Positions 43,567 to 52,095 of a DNA stretch of 64,000 bases are shown here, piece after piece. The first letter of the stretch is position 1, and every line of letters starts with the position of its first letter. This DNA comes from Bradyrhizobium sp. AZCC 1719 (lineage in GTDB: Bacteria > Pseudomonadota > Alphaproteobacteria > Rhizobiales > Xanthobacteraceae). The stretch spans positions 4,307,001 through 4,371,000 of the forward strand of contig NZ_JAZHRU010000001.1 in the NCBI RefSeq assembly GCF_036924525.1, given 5' to 3'. The notes below the pieces were generated by a model, which saw nothing but the letters and a program-made list of their open reading frames with translations, made no database searches and had not been told where the DNA came from. The translations under genes and the position numbers were made by a program.

Positions 43567-44511
43567 TTGAGGTTTGAGACGTCGCTGAAACTTCGCGGCT
43601 GGGCCCTTCTCGGTGCCACTGCCTTTTGCCTCGCATTGCCGGGCGCAATCACGATGCTGGGTAATTCGGCGTATGCCGGTGGCACCCTCGAAGAACGCAA
43701 ACAGCCAATGCATTTCAAGTGGAATGCATGCCAGCCGGATTGCAAGGGCTGGGTCTCGGCCGTCGGCATCGTCACAGGGGACAGTCCGCGGGCGTTCGAC
43801 GAATTCGCCAAGGGCCGCCAACTCGCCGGCGCGACCATCGTGCTGGATTCCAGCGGCGGCTCGGTCAACGATTCCATCGCGCTTGGCCGGCGGTTCCGCA
43901 GCCTCGGCGCGCTGACGACCGTCGGCACCACGGTGCGCACGAAGACTCCGCGTGGCGAACGCGTCAGCGTGGCGCCGGAAGCCTATTGCGAGTCGATGTG
44001 CGTATTCCTGCTGCTGTCGGGCAAGACGCGTTACGTGCCGCCCGCCGCACATGTCCGCGTGCACCAGATCTGGATGGGCGATCGCGCCGATGACGCCAAG
44101 GGCTCGAGCTACAGCGCGCAGGACCTGATGATCGTGCAACGCGATATCGGTCGCCTCACGAAATATACCTTCGACATGGGCGGCACCGGCGATTTGCTGT
44201 CGCTCGCGCTCAGTGTTCCGCCGTGGGAAGATTTGCACCAATTGTCGCGTGATGAATTGCGCCTGAGCAATCTCGTCACGACCGATGCGGTCGCCGACGT
44301 GTTCCCGCAGGACAATGCTTCGGTGCCGATGGCTGAGGCCAAGCCTTCCAAGCCGCAGGATCGCTTCGTCAGTTCCGTGACGGAGGGCGACGCGCAGTCG
44401 CAGTCGGGCAAGTCGACCAAGACTGCCGAAGCCGCGGTTCCAACCGGCGGCTCTGCGGCCGCGCCGGTGCAGCCGGCTCAGCCGCAGCAAAATCAGCCGC
44501 CACAGAAATAG
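43567..44511 (+). CDS. Periplasmic ClpP/crotonase-fold protein (COG3904 type)
   Basis: The 314-aa secreted protein has a signal peptide (about 1-37) and a ClpP-like fold. ATIVLDSSGGSVNDSIALGRRFR supplies the oxyanion-hole helix. YCESMCVFLLLSGKTRYVPP carries the probable nucleophile Ser, and VRVHQIW the catalytic His. The tail is low-complexity Gln/Pro/Ala. The start is the TTG at 43567, supported by GAAGGA seven bases upstream; the earlier TTG at 43549 is not. The real function of this periplasmic group is unknown. Confidence 0.82.
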   Translation: MRFETSLKLRGWALLGATAFCLALPGAITMLGNSAYAGGTLEERKQPMHFKWNACQPDCKGWVSAVGIVTGDSPRAFDEFAKGRQLAGATIVLDSSGGSVNDSIALGRRFRSLGALTTVGTTVRTKTPRGERVSVAPEAYCESMCVFLLLSGKTRYVPPAAHVRVHQIWMGDRADDAKGSSYSAQDLMIVQRDIGRLTKYTFDMGGTGDLLSLALSVPPWEDLHQLSRDELRLSNLVTTDAVADVFPQDNASVPMAEAKPSKPQDRFVSSVTEGDAQSQSGKSTKTAEAAVPTGGSAAAPVQPAQPQQNQPPQK

Positions 44512-44534
44512 GCTGCACCCAACACACGGTGGTC

Positions 44535-44556
44535 ATCATCCGCGAAAGCGGATGAT
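44535..44556. repeat. GAAA-tetraloop hairpin repeat
   Basis: ATCATCCGC and GCGGATGAT pair perfectly around GAAA. The stem is the kind seen in rhizobial intergenic repeats. It lies 24 bases after the plus-strand stop with no T-run. A second element (ACTGGATACC with GGTA...) flanks it. Confidence 0.65.
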
Positions 44557-44645
44557 CCAGTACGCCGTGGTTGCGGTGATAAATCGAGAATTCCCCGGGT
44601 ACTGGATACCTGGCATTCGCGGGGTACGATGGCGATGTACCCGGC

Positions 44646-45095
44646 TCACGCCTGCGCCGGCTGCTTTGCCTTGGCTTCGATCTGGCCGATGGCGTCGACC
44701 ACGGCGTCGAACGTCAGCATGGTCGAGGCGTGGCGGGCCTTGTAGTCGCGCACCGGCTCGAGCAGGGCGATGTCGGCCCATTTGCCCTGCGGGGGACCGC
44801 CGTTTTCCTTCAGCATCCTGCGCACGGTTTCTCGCAGTTCACGTAACTCGCTAGCCGTCGAGCCCACCACATGGCTTGCCATGATCGAGGAGGAGGCTTG
44901 TCCGAGCGCGCAGGCCTTCACGTCATGTGCGAAGTCGCTGACCACGGGCCCGTCCATCTTGAGGTCGACCTTGACGGTCGAGCCGCACAGCTTGGAGTGG
45001 GCGGTAGCACTGGCGTGGGGGTCGGGGAGGCGACCGAGGCGGGGGATATTGCCCGCTAATTCAATGATCCGCTTGTTGTAGATGTCGTTCAGCAT
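44646..45095 (-). CDS. SufU/NifU-like Fe-S cluster scaffold protein
   Basis: The 149-aa IscU/SufU-family protein begins LNDIYNKRIIELAGNIPRLGRL. Two of the three expected cluster-ligand cysteines are present: SKLCGSTVKV (about residue 37) and VKACALGQASSS (about 62). The third region reads DYKARHASTMLTF with Ser where Cys (RHAC-like) is expected, as in many alphaproteobacterial relatives. The function may be scaffold-like or regulatory. It is divergent from folE with a 244-base spacer. Confidence 0.85.
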   Translation of the reverse strand: MLNDIYNKRIIELAGNIPRLGRLPDPHASATAHSKLCGSTVKVDLKMDGPVVSDFAHDVKACALGQASSSIMASHVVGSTASELRELRETVRRMLKENGGPPQGKWADIALLEPVRDYKARHASTMLTFDAVVDAIGQIEAKAKQPAQA

Positions 45096-45339
45096 GAGAA
45101 TCGGTGTCCCGGGCGGCGATCCGAGCGCCCTTGGCGGCTGGGTTTCATCGTCCTATATATGGACAGGAACGGCGGAAAAACAGCCCGGCCGTTTGCCGTA
45201 GGCGGACGGACATGGACCAGACATGGAAACCAGTTCGGCCGTCAACGTGTTGTGGATGGGACTCAGGCGCCCGGCGGCAAAACCGCCCCGTCTGCCCGGT
45301 GACACTCCGGTCTTTGCAGGCCGGTCGAACGGAGAAGAC

Positions 45340-46062
45340 ATGGACGCATTGATCAAATCCCTCCGCCCTGGCAAGTCTTCCGATTTGAAGTCTTCCGAAG
45401 TGAAATCGCCCGACGTGGCCCCGGAAGCCCGCCCGGCCGAACTCGATCCGGCCGAGTTCCTGGCCGCTGCCGTCCGCGCCGACCTGCCGCGCCCGTCGCG
45501 CGCCGAGGCCGAACACGCCGTGCACACGCTGCTCAGCTATATCGGCGAAAACCCCGATCGCGAGGGCTTGCTGGATACGCCCCGCCGCGTGGTCGAAGCC
45601 TTCGACGAGCTCTATCAGGGCTATCATCAGTGCCCGGCCGAGGTGCTGGACCGCACCTTTGGCGAAACCGCCGGATATGACGATTTTGTCCTGGTCCGCG
45701 ATATCGAATTCACCTCGCAATGCGAGCATCACATGATGCCGTTCTACGGTAGGGCGCATATCGCCTATACGCCGGTGGAGCGGGTGGTCGGATTGTCGAA
45801 GCTGGCGCGGCTCACCGATATCTTTGCCCGCCGCCTGCAGACCCAGGAGCACCTGACGGCCCAGATCGCAGCCGCGATCGACGAGGTGTTGAAACCCCGC
45901 GGCGTTGCCGTGCTGATCGAGGCGGAGCATACCTGCATGTCGGTGCGCGGCGTCGCCAAGCATGGCGCGATGACGTTCACCAGCCGCTTTACCGGCATGT
46001 TCCGCGACAATCCGGCGGAGCAGCAGCGTTTCCTGTCCCTGGTGCGAGGGCCCAACCGGTAG
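45340..46062 (+). CDS. folE: GTP cyclohydrolase I
   Basis: This 240-aa enzyme converts GTP to dihydroneopterin triphosphate, the first step to folate and tetrahydrobiopterin. The zinc-binding residues are seen in QCEHHMMPF (Cys and His) and EHTCMSVRG (Cys). [13 protein letters not shown] and the final TSRFTGMF are family segments. The first about 55 residues are an extra polar N-terminal stretch. The ATG at 45340 has GGAGAAG seven bases upstream, so earlier in-frame starts can be dropped. It is followed 30 bases later by hisI. Confidence 0.95.
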   Translation: MDALIKSLRPGKSSDLKSSEVKSPDVAPEARPAELDPAEFLAAAVRADLPRPSRAEAEHAVHTLLSYIGENPDREGLLDTPRRVVEAFDELYQGYHQCPAEVLDRTFGETAGYDDFVLVRDIEFTSQCEHHMMPFYGRAHIAYTPVERVVGLSKLARLTDIFARRLQTQEHLTAQIAAAIDEVLKPRGVAVLIEAEHTCMSVRGVAKHGAMTFTSRFTGMFRDNPAEQQRFLSLVRGPNR

Positions 46063-46092
46063 CCTCGCCGAATTGCTCCGCGAGGCCCTGTC

Positions 46093-46521
46093 GTGTCCAC
46101 ATCCGCAATGACCAATGAACGTGAAGAGGGGCTGACCTTCCAGCCCAAATTCGACGCGTCCGGCATCGTGACTTGTGTGGCGACCGATGCCGCGACCGGT
46201 GACGTGCTGATGGTCGCGCACATGAACGAGGAAGCGCTGCGCAAGACGATCGAAAGCGGCGACGCCTGGTACTTCAGCCGATCACGCAATGCGTTGTGGC
46301 GAAAAGGTGAGACGTCAGGTCAGACCCAGCGCGTGGTCGAGATGCGCGTTGATTGCGATCAGGACGCCATCTGGATTCGCGTCGAGCAGCGGGGCGCTGC
46401 GTGTCACACCGGGCGGCATTCCTGCTTCTACCGCAGGATCGAGGCGGCCGATGGCGGCGCGCGCGTGTCGTTTGTCGATGCCGAGAGGCAATTCGATCCA
46501 GAGAAGGTGTATCGCAAGTGA
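46093..46521 (+). CDS. hisI: Phosphoribosyl-AMP cyclohydrolase
   Basis: The 142-aa HisI catalyses the third step of histidine synthesis, opening the adenine ring of PR-AMP. The zinc and active-site residues include [23 protein letters not shown] and the GETSGQTQ substrate segment. It is a stand-alone HisI without the HisE domain, as is common in alphaproteobacteria. The start is the GTG at 46093 with GAGG seven bases upstream; an ATG at 46108 is an alternative. Confidence 0.95.
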   Translation: MSTSAMTNEREEGLTFQPKFDASGIVTCVATDAATGDVLMVAHMNEEALRKTIESGDAWYFSRSRNALWRKGETSGQTQRVVEMRVDCDQDAIWIRVEQRGAACHTGRHSCFYRRIEAADGGARVSFVDAERQFDPEKVYRK

Positions 46522-46527
46522 CTCTGT

Positions 46528-46561
46528 CATTCCGGGGCAGCCCGCAGGGCTGAACCCGGAA
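46528..46561. repeat. Palindromic repeat after hisI, family C
   Basis: ATTCCGGG (46528-46535) and CCCGGAAT (46554-46561) enclose an inner CAGCCC/GGGCTG pair. It begins seven bases after the hisI stop. The sequence resembles an intergenic repeat found widely in this genus and could protect the folE-hisI mRNA end. Confidence 0.8.
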
Positions 46562-46580
46562 TCTCGAGACGGTGCGGCCC

Positions 46581-46596
46581 CTTAACCCCCTCTTAA
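46581..46596. promoter_or_regulatory. CtrA-type box TTAA-N7-TTAAC upstream of the transglycosylase
   Basis: An exact full-consensus match lies 96 bases before the transglycosylase start, between repeat C and the gene. Cell-wall enzymes are plausible CtrA targets. Confidence 0.6.
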
Positions 46597-46691
46597 CCAT
46601 AATTGCGGCAGTCTTGCCCTTGTAATAGGCACTGATTGCCAGTGCCTTGAGAGCCCGCGCGAGGTGTCGCGAGGAGCGGGGCACGACAGAT

Positions 46692-47750
46692 ATGGCGGTC
46701 GACACATCAAGCGCCACGGCTGCGGCAGGTGTCGATCCCGCGCGCGCGAGGATCGCGGGCTCGATCAAGCAGGCCGCATCGACGACCGGCGCCAGCTTCG
46801 AATATCTGCTCGCCACCGCCAAGATGGAATCCAACTTCAACCCGAAGGCCGCCGCAACCACCTCGTCGGCGCGCGGGCTGTTTCAGTTCATCGACCAGAC
46901 CTGGCTCGGCACGGTGAAGGAGGCGGGTGCCCATCTCGGCTACGGCAAATATGCCGACGCCATCACCAAAAATCCGTCCGGCAGCTATTCGGTCGACGAT
47001 CCCGCGGCACGCGCCGCGATCATGCGGCTGCGCGACGATCCCGACGCTGCCTCATCGATGGCGGCGGTGCTGATGCAATCCAACAGTTTCAAACTGACCG
47101 GCAAGATCGGGCGCCGCCCGACCGATGCCGAACTCTATATGGCGCATTTCATGGGCGTCGGCGGCGCCGGCAAGCTGATCCAGAACGCCGAGGACAATCC
47201 GAACGCGTCAGCCGTGCAGATGTTTCCGAACGCTGCGGCGGCCAATCAATCGATCTTCTATGACCGCTCCGGGCAGCCGCGCAGCGTCTCACAGGTCTAT
47301 TCGGTGCTGAGCACGCGCTATGCGGCTGCCGCCAGTTCGCCGGTGACGCGCACGGCGATGGCGGCCGCCGGCGGCGATCTGCCCCGGCGCATCACGGTCG
47401 CGAGCGCGCCGGCAGCGATGGCGGTCGACAATGCCGCCTATCTCTCGAGCTTCCCGGATTCGCGCGCGGTGACGCCGGTGGCGGCAACGGCGCAGACCGC
47501 GTCGACGTCAACGGAGCCGATCTTCCGCTCGCTGTTCCAGGCCGGCGAACGCACACAGCCGATTTCGCCGGCGGTGCAGGAATTGTGGGGCAGCAATTCG
47601 TCGCTGACCTCGGTTGCGTCAGCAACCTCGGTTGAGCCGGCAACCTCAGTTGCCTCCGCGAGCACCGTCTTGTCGGGACATAAGCCCGAGGTCCGCGCAC
47701 CCGGCCGGCTCGATCTCTTCAGTGACCGCTTCGGCACGTTTAGCAGCTAG
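46692..47750 (+). CDS. Lytic transglycosylase domain protein
   Basis: The 352-aa protein has an SLT-like muramidase fold. The catalytic Glu is in LATAKMESNFNPKAAA, with RGLFQFIDQTWLGTV and AELYMAHFMGVGGAGKLI following in the usual order (residues about 20-170). No signal peptide is visible, so it may be exported by a specialised system such as the flagellum. The C-terminal half is low-complexity Ala/Ser/Thr. The start at 46692 puts the catalytic domain at the beginning. A CtrA-type box precedes it. Confidence 0.85.
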   Translation: MAVDTSSATAAAGVDPARARIAGSIKQAASTTGASFEYLLATAKMESNFNPKAAATTSSARGLFQFIDQTWLGTVKEAGAHLGYGKYADAITKNPSGSYSVDDPAARAAIMRLRDDPDAASSMAAVLMQSNSFKLTGKIGRRPTDAELYMAHFMGVGGAGKLIQNAEDNPNASAVQMFPNAAAANQSIFYDRSGQPRSVSQVYSVLSTRYAAAASSPVTRTAMAAAGGDLPRRITVASAPAAMAVDNAAYLSSFPDSRAVTPVAATAQTASTSTEPIFRSLFQAGERTQPISPAVQELWGSNSSLTSVASATSVEPATSVASASTVLSGHKPEVRAPGRLDLFSDRFGTFSS

Positions 47751-47908
47751 CCGGTAGCTTCAGCCAAACTGAATGAAATGCGGTTTGCTCTATGTCCGAC
47801 TTACCCCGACAGCGACCGAGCTTTGCGTTGCAGCAAAATTTCGCGATGTGCCAGACTCGGAAGTAGATCACCTACCGATATGAAGTGAAATTCTTCACGT
47901 TGGATCGC

Positions 47909-49258
47909 TCAGTCGGTCTTCTCGGCGGCCAGATAATTCACCGTCACCATCGCAAGCGCGCGCACGCCGACGACGAGCGCGCTCTCATCGATGAAAAAGT
48001 CGGGGCTATGGTTCGGCGCGGCTTTGGTAATGTCTTGGCTGCGCGGCACGATACCGAGGTTGAAATAAAGCCCGGGCACTTGAGCGAGGAACGCCGAGAC
48101 ATCGTCCGCCGCGCCGGAAAGCTCGCTGAGGATTGCATCGCCGTCGGCCGCGCGCTCCAGCACCGGCACCATGCGCGCGGTGACGCGCTCGTCGTTCACG
48201 GTCGTGTCGTAGATTTCGAGGATGCCGACCTCGGCCTTGGCGTCGGCGCTGACGGCGATATTTTCGGCGATCCGCTTGATGTCGCGATGGATGCCCTTGC
48301 GCACCCCCTGGTCGTAGGTGCGGATGGTGCCGGTCATCTCGACGCTGTCGGGAATGATGTTCCCGCGCGTGCCGCCATTGATGGTCGAGATGCTGACCAC
48401 TGCCGGCGACTTCATCAAGTCGGCGCGCCGGCTGACGATCGTCTGCAAGCCAAGCACGATCTGCGCCGCGGTGGTGATCGGGTCGACGGTGCGCCAGGGA
48501 AAGCCGGCGTGGCCCTGCCGGCCGATGACCTTGATGCGCAGTCCGTCCGCGCTCGCCCGCGCCGGCCCGCCGCGATAGGCGAGCTGGCCGGCGGGCAGAC
48601 CCGCGGTGACATGCAGCCCGAAAACGACGTGCGGTTTCGGATTCTCCAATACGCCTTGCTGGACCATCAGCTTGCCGCCCCAGCTCTTGCCCATCAAGAC
48701 AGCGCCGAACGGATAGAGGCTTGGCCCTTCCTCGGCCGGCTGGAAGATGAACTTCACGGTGCCGGGCAGTTTATCCCTCATCGCTGTTAGAACTTCCGCG
48801 GTCGCCATCAGGATGGCAGTATGCGCGTCGTGACCGCAGGCGTGCATCACGTCGACCTCGCGGTCGAGATATTTGCCCTTGGCCTTGGATGCGAACGGCA
48901 AGCCCGGCGGCTCCTTCACCGGCAGCGCGTCCATGTCCGCGCGCAACGCCACGACCGGGCCGGGCTTGGCGCCCTTCAGAATTGCTACCACGCCGGTGAC
49001 ACCCACGCCGGTCCTTACCTCGAGGCCGAGGCTGGTGAGGTGGGCGGCGACGAGCGCGGATGTGCGCGTTTCCTGTTCGCCCAGTTCCGGATGTTCGTGG
49101 ATGTCGCGCCGCCAGGCGATCAGCTTGCTTTCGATCGCGGCCGCGCGCTGCCGGATTTCCTTCTCCAGTTCAGGAACGGCCGATTGCGCCTGCGCTGGCG
49201 GCGGCATGAACGCCGCCAGAAGGACGAACGGCAGTGAAAAACGAAGACGCCGTGACAT
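47909..49258 (-). CDS. Periplasmic M20 family amidohydrolase
   Basis: The 449-aa M20D-type metallohydrolase has a signal peptide (about 1-24). RRDIHEHPELGEQE, the di-metal centre HACGHDAHTAIL, PAEEGP and a late His in PNHSPDFFIDE follow. Members cleave N-acyl amino acids, hippurate or indole-acetyl-amino acids. A periplasmic location is predicted from the signal peptide. It starts at the ATG at 49258. The 158-base gap after the transglycosylase gene holds nothing I can name. Confidence 0.92.
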   Translation of the reverse strand: MSRRLRFSLPFVLLAAFMPPPAQAQSAVPELEKEIRQRAAAIESKLIAWRRDIHEHPELGEQETRTSALVAAHLTSLGLEVRTGVGVTGVVAILKGAKPGPVVALRADMDALPVKEPPGLPFASKAKGKYLDREVDVMHACGHDAHTAILMATAEVLTAMRDKLPGTVKFIFQPAEEGPSLYPFGAVLMGKSWGGKLMVQQGVLENPKPHVVFGLHVTAGLPAGQLAYRGGPARASADGLRIKVIGRQGHAGFPWRTVDPITTAAQIVLGLQTIVSRRADLMKSPAVVSISTINGGTRGNIIPDSVEMTGTIRTYDQGVRKGIHRDIKRIAENIAVSADAKAEVGILEIYDTTVNDERVTARMVPVLERAADGDAILSELSGAADDVSAFLAQVPGLYFNLGIVPRSQDITKAAPNHSPDFFIDESALVVGVRALAMVTVNYLAAEKTD

Positions 49259-49304
49259 GGGCTACTCCAGGGCGGGAATGCGAATAATGCGCGGGTGTCC
49301 GCCT

Positions 49305-49622
49305 TCAACCGGGATTTCCCGGACGAACCCAAATTTGACGCACATGGCACCGATTTTCGGGGCTTTCCGGAAGGTCATGTCCGTATTGGTGGCAGATCGT
49401 CTGCAAGCCGGACCAGGCCGTATTCTGGCCCGGAGCAATCGCTGCATCGTCGGAGTCCAGCTTACTTGCGTAGAACTCCTCAAAGATCCGTCGTGGGATC
49501 TCAGCGGGTGCGAGGGCATCGTGGTAGGCACAGCCGTATCTCAGGTTTTCGTAGCGCCGCGCCGCGGCAAGGGCCCGCCTGAACTCGGCGAGAAGGGTCA
49601 AGAGGAAGACATACTGGCCCAT
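49305..49622 (-). CDS. DUF1127-like small protein
   Basis: The 105-aa product begins MGQYVFLLTLLAEFRRALAAARRYENLRYG, a hydrophobic then basic helical segment like rhizobial DUF1127-type small proteins. A polar, Cys-containing C-terminus follows. The ATG at 49622 has a strong TAGGAGCT six bases upstream, so the longer reading to 49652 is not needed. No function is assigned. Confidence 0.72.
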   Translation of the reverse strand: MGQYVFLLTLLAEFRRALAAARRYENLRYGCAYHDALAPAEIPRRIFEEFYASKLDSDDAAIAPGQNTAWSGLQTICHQYGHDLPESPENRCHVRQIWVRPGNPG

Positions 49623-49696
49623 GACAGCTCCTACGGTCTCGCTACGATCCAAGCCTTCGAGCTGCTGGACATGCTGTGGCGATGGCGGCCGGAATC

Positions 49697-50404
49697 CTAC
49701 AGCGGTCGCTGTGGGCGCAACACGATCTCGGTCGGGCAGCTTGTGGCGGGAAGACGCAGCGCGAATTCGACCGTTTGCGCGACGTCGTCAGGTTGGATCA
49801 TGTTGTCGTGATCGCCCGGCACGTGCGCCGCCATGTCTGTATTCACGTAACCGGGATAGATCGCGCACACCTTCACCCCCTTGTCGCGCACGTCGTCGAA
49901 GAGACAATTCGACCACGCGTGCACCGCATGCTTCGTCGCAGTGTAGATGCCACCGCCCGGAAACGTCGTTCGTCCGGCGATCGAGCATAGGTTCACGACG
50001 GCGCTCTCCGGCTGGCGCATCAGGATCGGCAAAGCGCGTCGCGTCAGGTGCATCCAGGCCCGAAAATTCACGTCCAGAGCCTGGTCCCATTCGGCGAGAT
50101 CGGCGTCTTGCGCCGGTCCCGTGACGAAGACGCCAGCGCTGTTAACGACCGCGTCCAGGCGACCGAGTGCGCCAAACGCGTTCTCTGCGAGGCCTGCGGC
50201 ATAGGCCACGTCGCGGATGTCGCCCGGTAGCAGCGCGACGCGCGCGCCCTCGCCTTCGCAGTCCCGTTTCGTCGCTTCGAGCGCTGTCTTGTCACGTCCG
50301 CATAGCGCGACGTCCGCGCCCGCTCTGGAGAGTCGTTTGGCGACTGCGGCGCCGATTCCGCGTGAGGCACCCGTAATGAGAATGGCTTTTCCCGACAGAA
50401 TCAT
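49697..50404 (-). CDS. Short-chain dehydrogenase/reductase
   Basis: The 235-aa classical SDR has the TGxxxGIG cofactor motif TGASRGIG (about 10-17), NSAG (about 87-90), catalytic Ser in LCSIAG (about 139), and YxxxK as YTATK (about 152-156). It oxidises or reduces an alcohol/ketone using NAD(P)H. The ATG at 50404 is used; nine upstream residues from a GTG at 50431 are possible. It is downstream of the FAD oxidoreductase on the same strand with 132 bases between, and may act in the same pathway. Confidence 0.9.
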   Translation of the reverse strand: MILSGKAILITGASRGIGAAVAKRLSRAGADVALCGRDKTALEATKRDCEGEGARVALLPGDIRDVAYAAGLAENAFGALGRLDAVVNSAGVFVTGPAQDADLAEWDQALDVNFRAWMHLTRRALPILMRQPESAVVNLCSIAGRTTFPGGGIYTATKHAVHAWSNCLFDDVRDKGVKVCAIYPGYVNTDMAAHVPGDHDNMIQPDDVAQTVEFALRLPATSCPTEIVLRPQRPL

Positions 50405-50536
50405 CTTACAGCTTTCTGAGACACTTGACACGTTGCGGGCTGAGCCGCGAGACTCCCGGAGATGACCCGAAGCTGCCGTTCGTAGAAGGACACCAAATGG
50501 GTTTCTTCAGGACGGATTGTCCGGCAAGTCGCCCTG

Positions 50537-51961
50537 TCATGCGGCCGGCGGAACATTCGGATTGAAGCGGAAGGTGTTCCTGGAGTCGTATTTGTGTTTA
50601 ATCGCCTGCAGGCGACCATAGTTGGCGCCGAAGGTGTCGCGCACCAGACGCTCACCTTCCTCGCCGAGGCCGGGAAAGTTGAGATACATGCGCCCCTGTT
50701 GCGCGTACGGCTGCATGCGCTTCCAGAAGTCGCGCGTCCAGGTGATGTTAGTCTCATCGTCCGCAGACTCGCTCCAGATCGAATCGATGGAGAGCATGTA
50801 GGGCATGGAGCGGTCGCCGAATGCCGTGGCGTCGGCCGGCACGCGTGCCATGGCGCCGCCGAAGTTCCAGATCGACGAGAGCGTGAAGGGTGAAGGTGGC
50901 GCGGCGCTCGACTGAACGATAGCGTCAACGGTCGCGTCTGACAGCGCGCTCAGGTAATGGCTCTTCCAATAGCAGCGACGCTGGCCGAAAGGCGTCTGGG
51001 TATCGAAGAGTTTTTGCAGGTCGCAATAACTCATCTGGCCTGAGAGATCGACGACAGGTTCCGCCAGCTCGCGGAGCGGCCGCAATAGGCGTTCGCCGGC
51101 GGCTGCATCACCGGCGTAGACAGCTGCCATGGTATAGACGCGCTTGCCCCACGCATCTTCTGGATAGGCGGGATCGCGGGCGATTGTCGAAAATTCCACG
51201 AGTGAGGCGACATCGTCGTTCTTGTCGGCCAGGAAGTCGCGCCAGAAGCGGATCGGACCGCTGCCTGCTTCGATCGGATAGACAGGCGCGCAGAACATCA
51301 CCGTCGGTCCGATGGGATGAAGCCTGAATTCGAACGTCGTCACCACCCCGAAATTGCCGCCACCCCCCTTGAGCGCCCAGAGCAGGTCGTCGTTCTCCTC
51401 GGCGCTGGCGCGGACAATGCATCCATCCGCGGTGACAACTTCAGCCGCTACGAGATTGTCGATGCACAGGCCGTAGCGGCTCCGCATCCAGCCGATGCCG
51501 CCGCTGAGCGTAAGCCCGGCCACGCCGGTATCGGAGATCAGGCCACCGGGTGTCGCCAGACCGAAGGCCTGGGTTTCGCGGTCAACGTCGCTCCAGGTGG
51601 CACCCCCTTCGACCCAGGCGCGCCGCCGTTCGGGGTCGACACGCACGCTGCGCATCGGCGACAGATCGATCATCACGCCGTGGTCGCAAACGGCATGGCC
51701 CGCAACGTTATGGGCGCCTCCACGGATGGAGACAGGCAGATCCTGGGTCCGTGCAAATCCCAGGGCGGCTCTGACATCGACGGTGCCCCTGCAGCGAACG
51801 ATGACGGCGGGACGGCGATCAATCATGCCGTTCCACACGGCGCGGGCGCGGTCATATCCCGCATCGGACGTGGCCAGCACCTCGCCGGTGATTGAACGGC
51901 GCAGATTTTCGACGGCCTTATCGAAGACGGCAGCCTTGGCTTGGTCGACACGCACACCCAT
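50537..51961 (-). CDS. FAD-linked oxidase, berberine-bridge (BBE) type
   Basis: The 474-aa VAO-family oxidoreductase carries a FAD_binding_4 domain with RGGAHNVAGHAV (the likely covalent-FAD His) and GGLISDTGVAGLTLSGGIGW. The C-terminal BBE motif YDSRNTFRFNPNVPP follows. No second covalent Cys in the usual position is seen, so attachment would be single. Members oxidise sugars, alkaloids or aromatic alcohols. It is transcribed divergently from the AraC-type regulator, which is its probable controller. Confidence 0.92.
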   Translation of the reverse strand: MGVRVDQAKAAVFDKAVENLRRSITGEVLATSDAGYDRARAVWNGMIDRRPAVIVRCRGTVDVRAALGFARTQDLPVSIRGGAHNVAGHAVCDHGVMIDLSPMRSVRVDPERRRAWVEGGATWSDVDRETQAFGLATPGGLISDTGVAGLTLSGGIGWMRSRYGLCIDNLVAAEVVTADGCIVRASAEENDDLLWALKGGGGNFGVVTTFEFRLHPIGPTVMFCAPVYPIEAGSGPIRFWRDFLADKNDDVASLVEFSTIARDPAYPEDAWGKRVYTMAAVYAGDAAAGERLLRPLRELAEPVVDLSGQMSYCDLQKLFDTQTPFGQRRCYWKSHYLSALSDATVDAIVQSSAAPPSPFTLSSIWNFGGAMARVPADATAFGDRSMPYMLSIDSIWSESADDETNITWTRDFWKRMQPYAQQGRMYLNFPGLGEEGERLVRDTFGANYGRLQAIKHKYDSRNTFRFNPNVPPAA

Positions 51962-52095
51962 CTGAGCTAGTTCCTTCCTTGTCAGAGGAGGCGCAGCCTA
52001 TGCTAGTCGAGACCTCAAACATTTGCAGGAGAGCCAGGATTCTTTGCAGCCGATCTGTCCAGCTCAAGTCCGAGCTCTGTAGGGTTGGCTGAGTG

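Noticed and set aside
43169..43570. Plus-strand frame of 133 codons opposite yidD
   Set aside because: It is antisense to the conserved cysteine region of YidD and shows no motif of its own.
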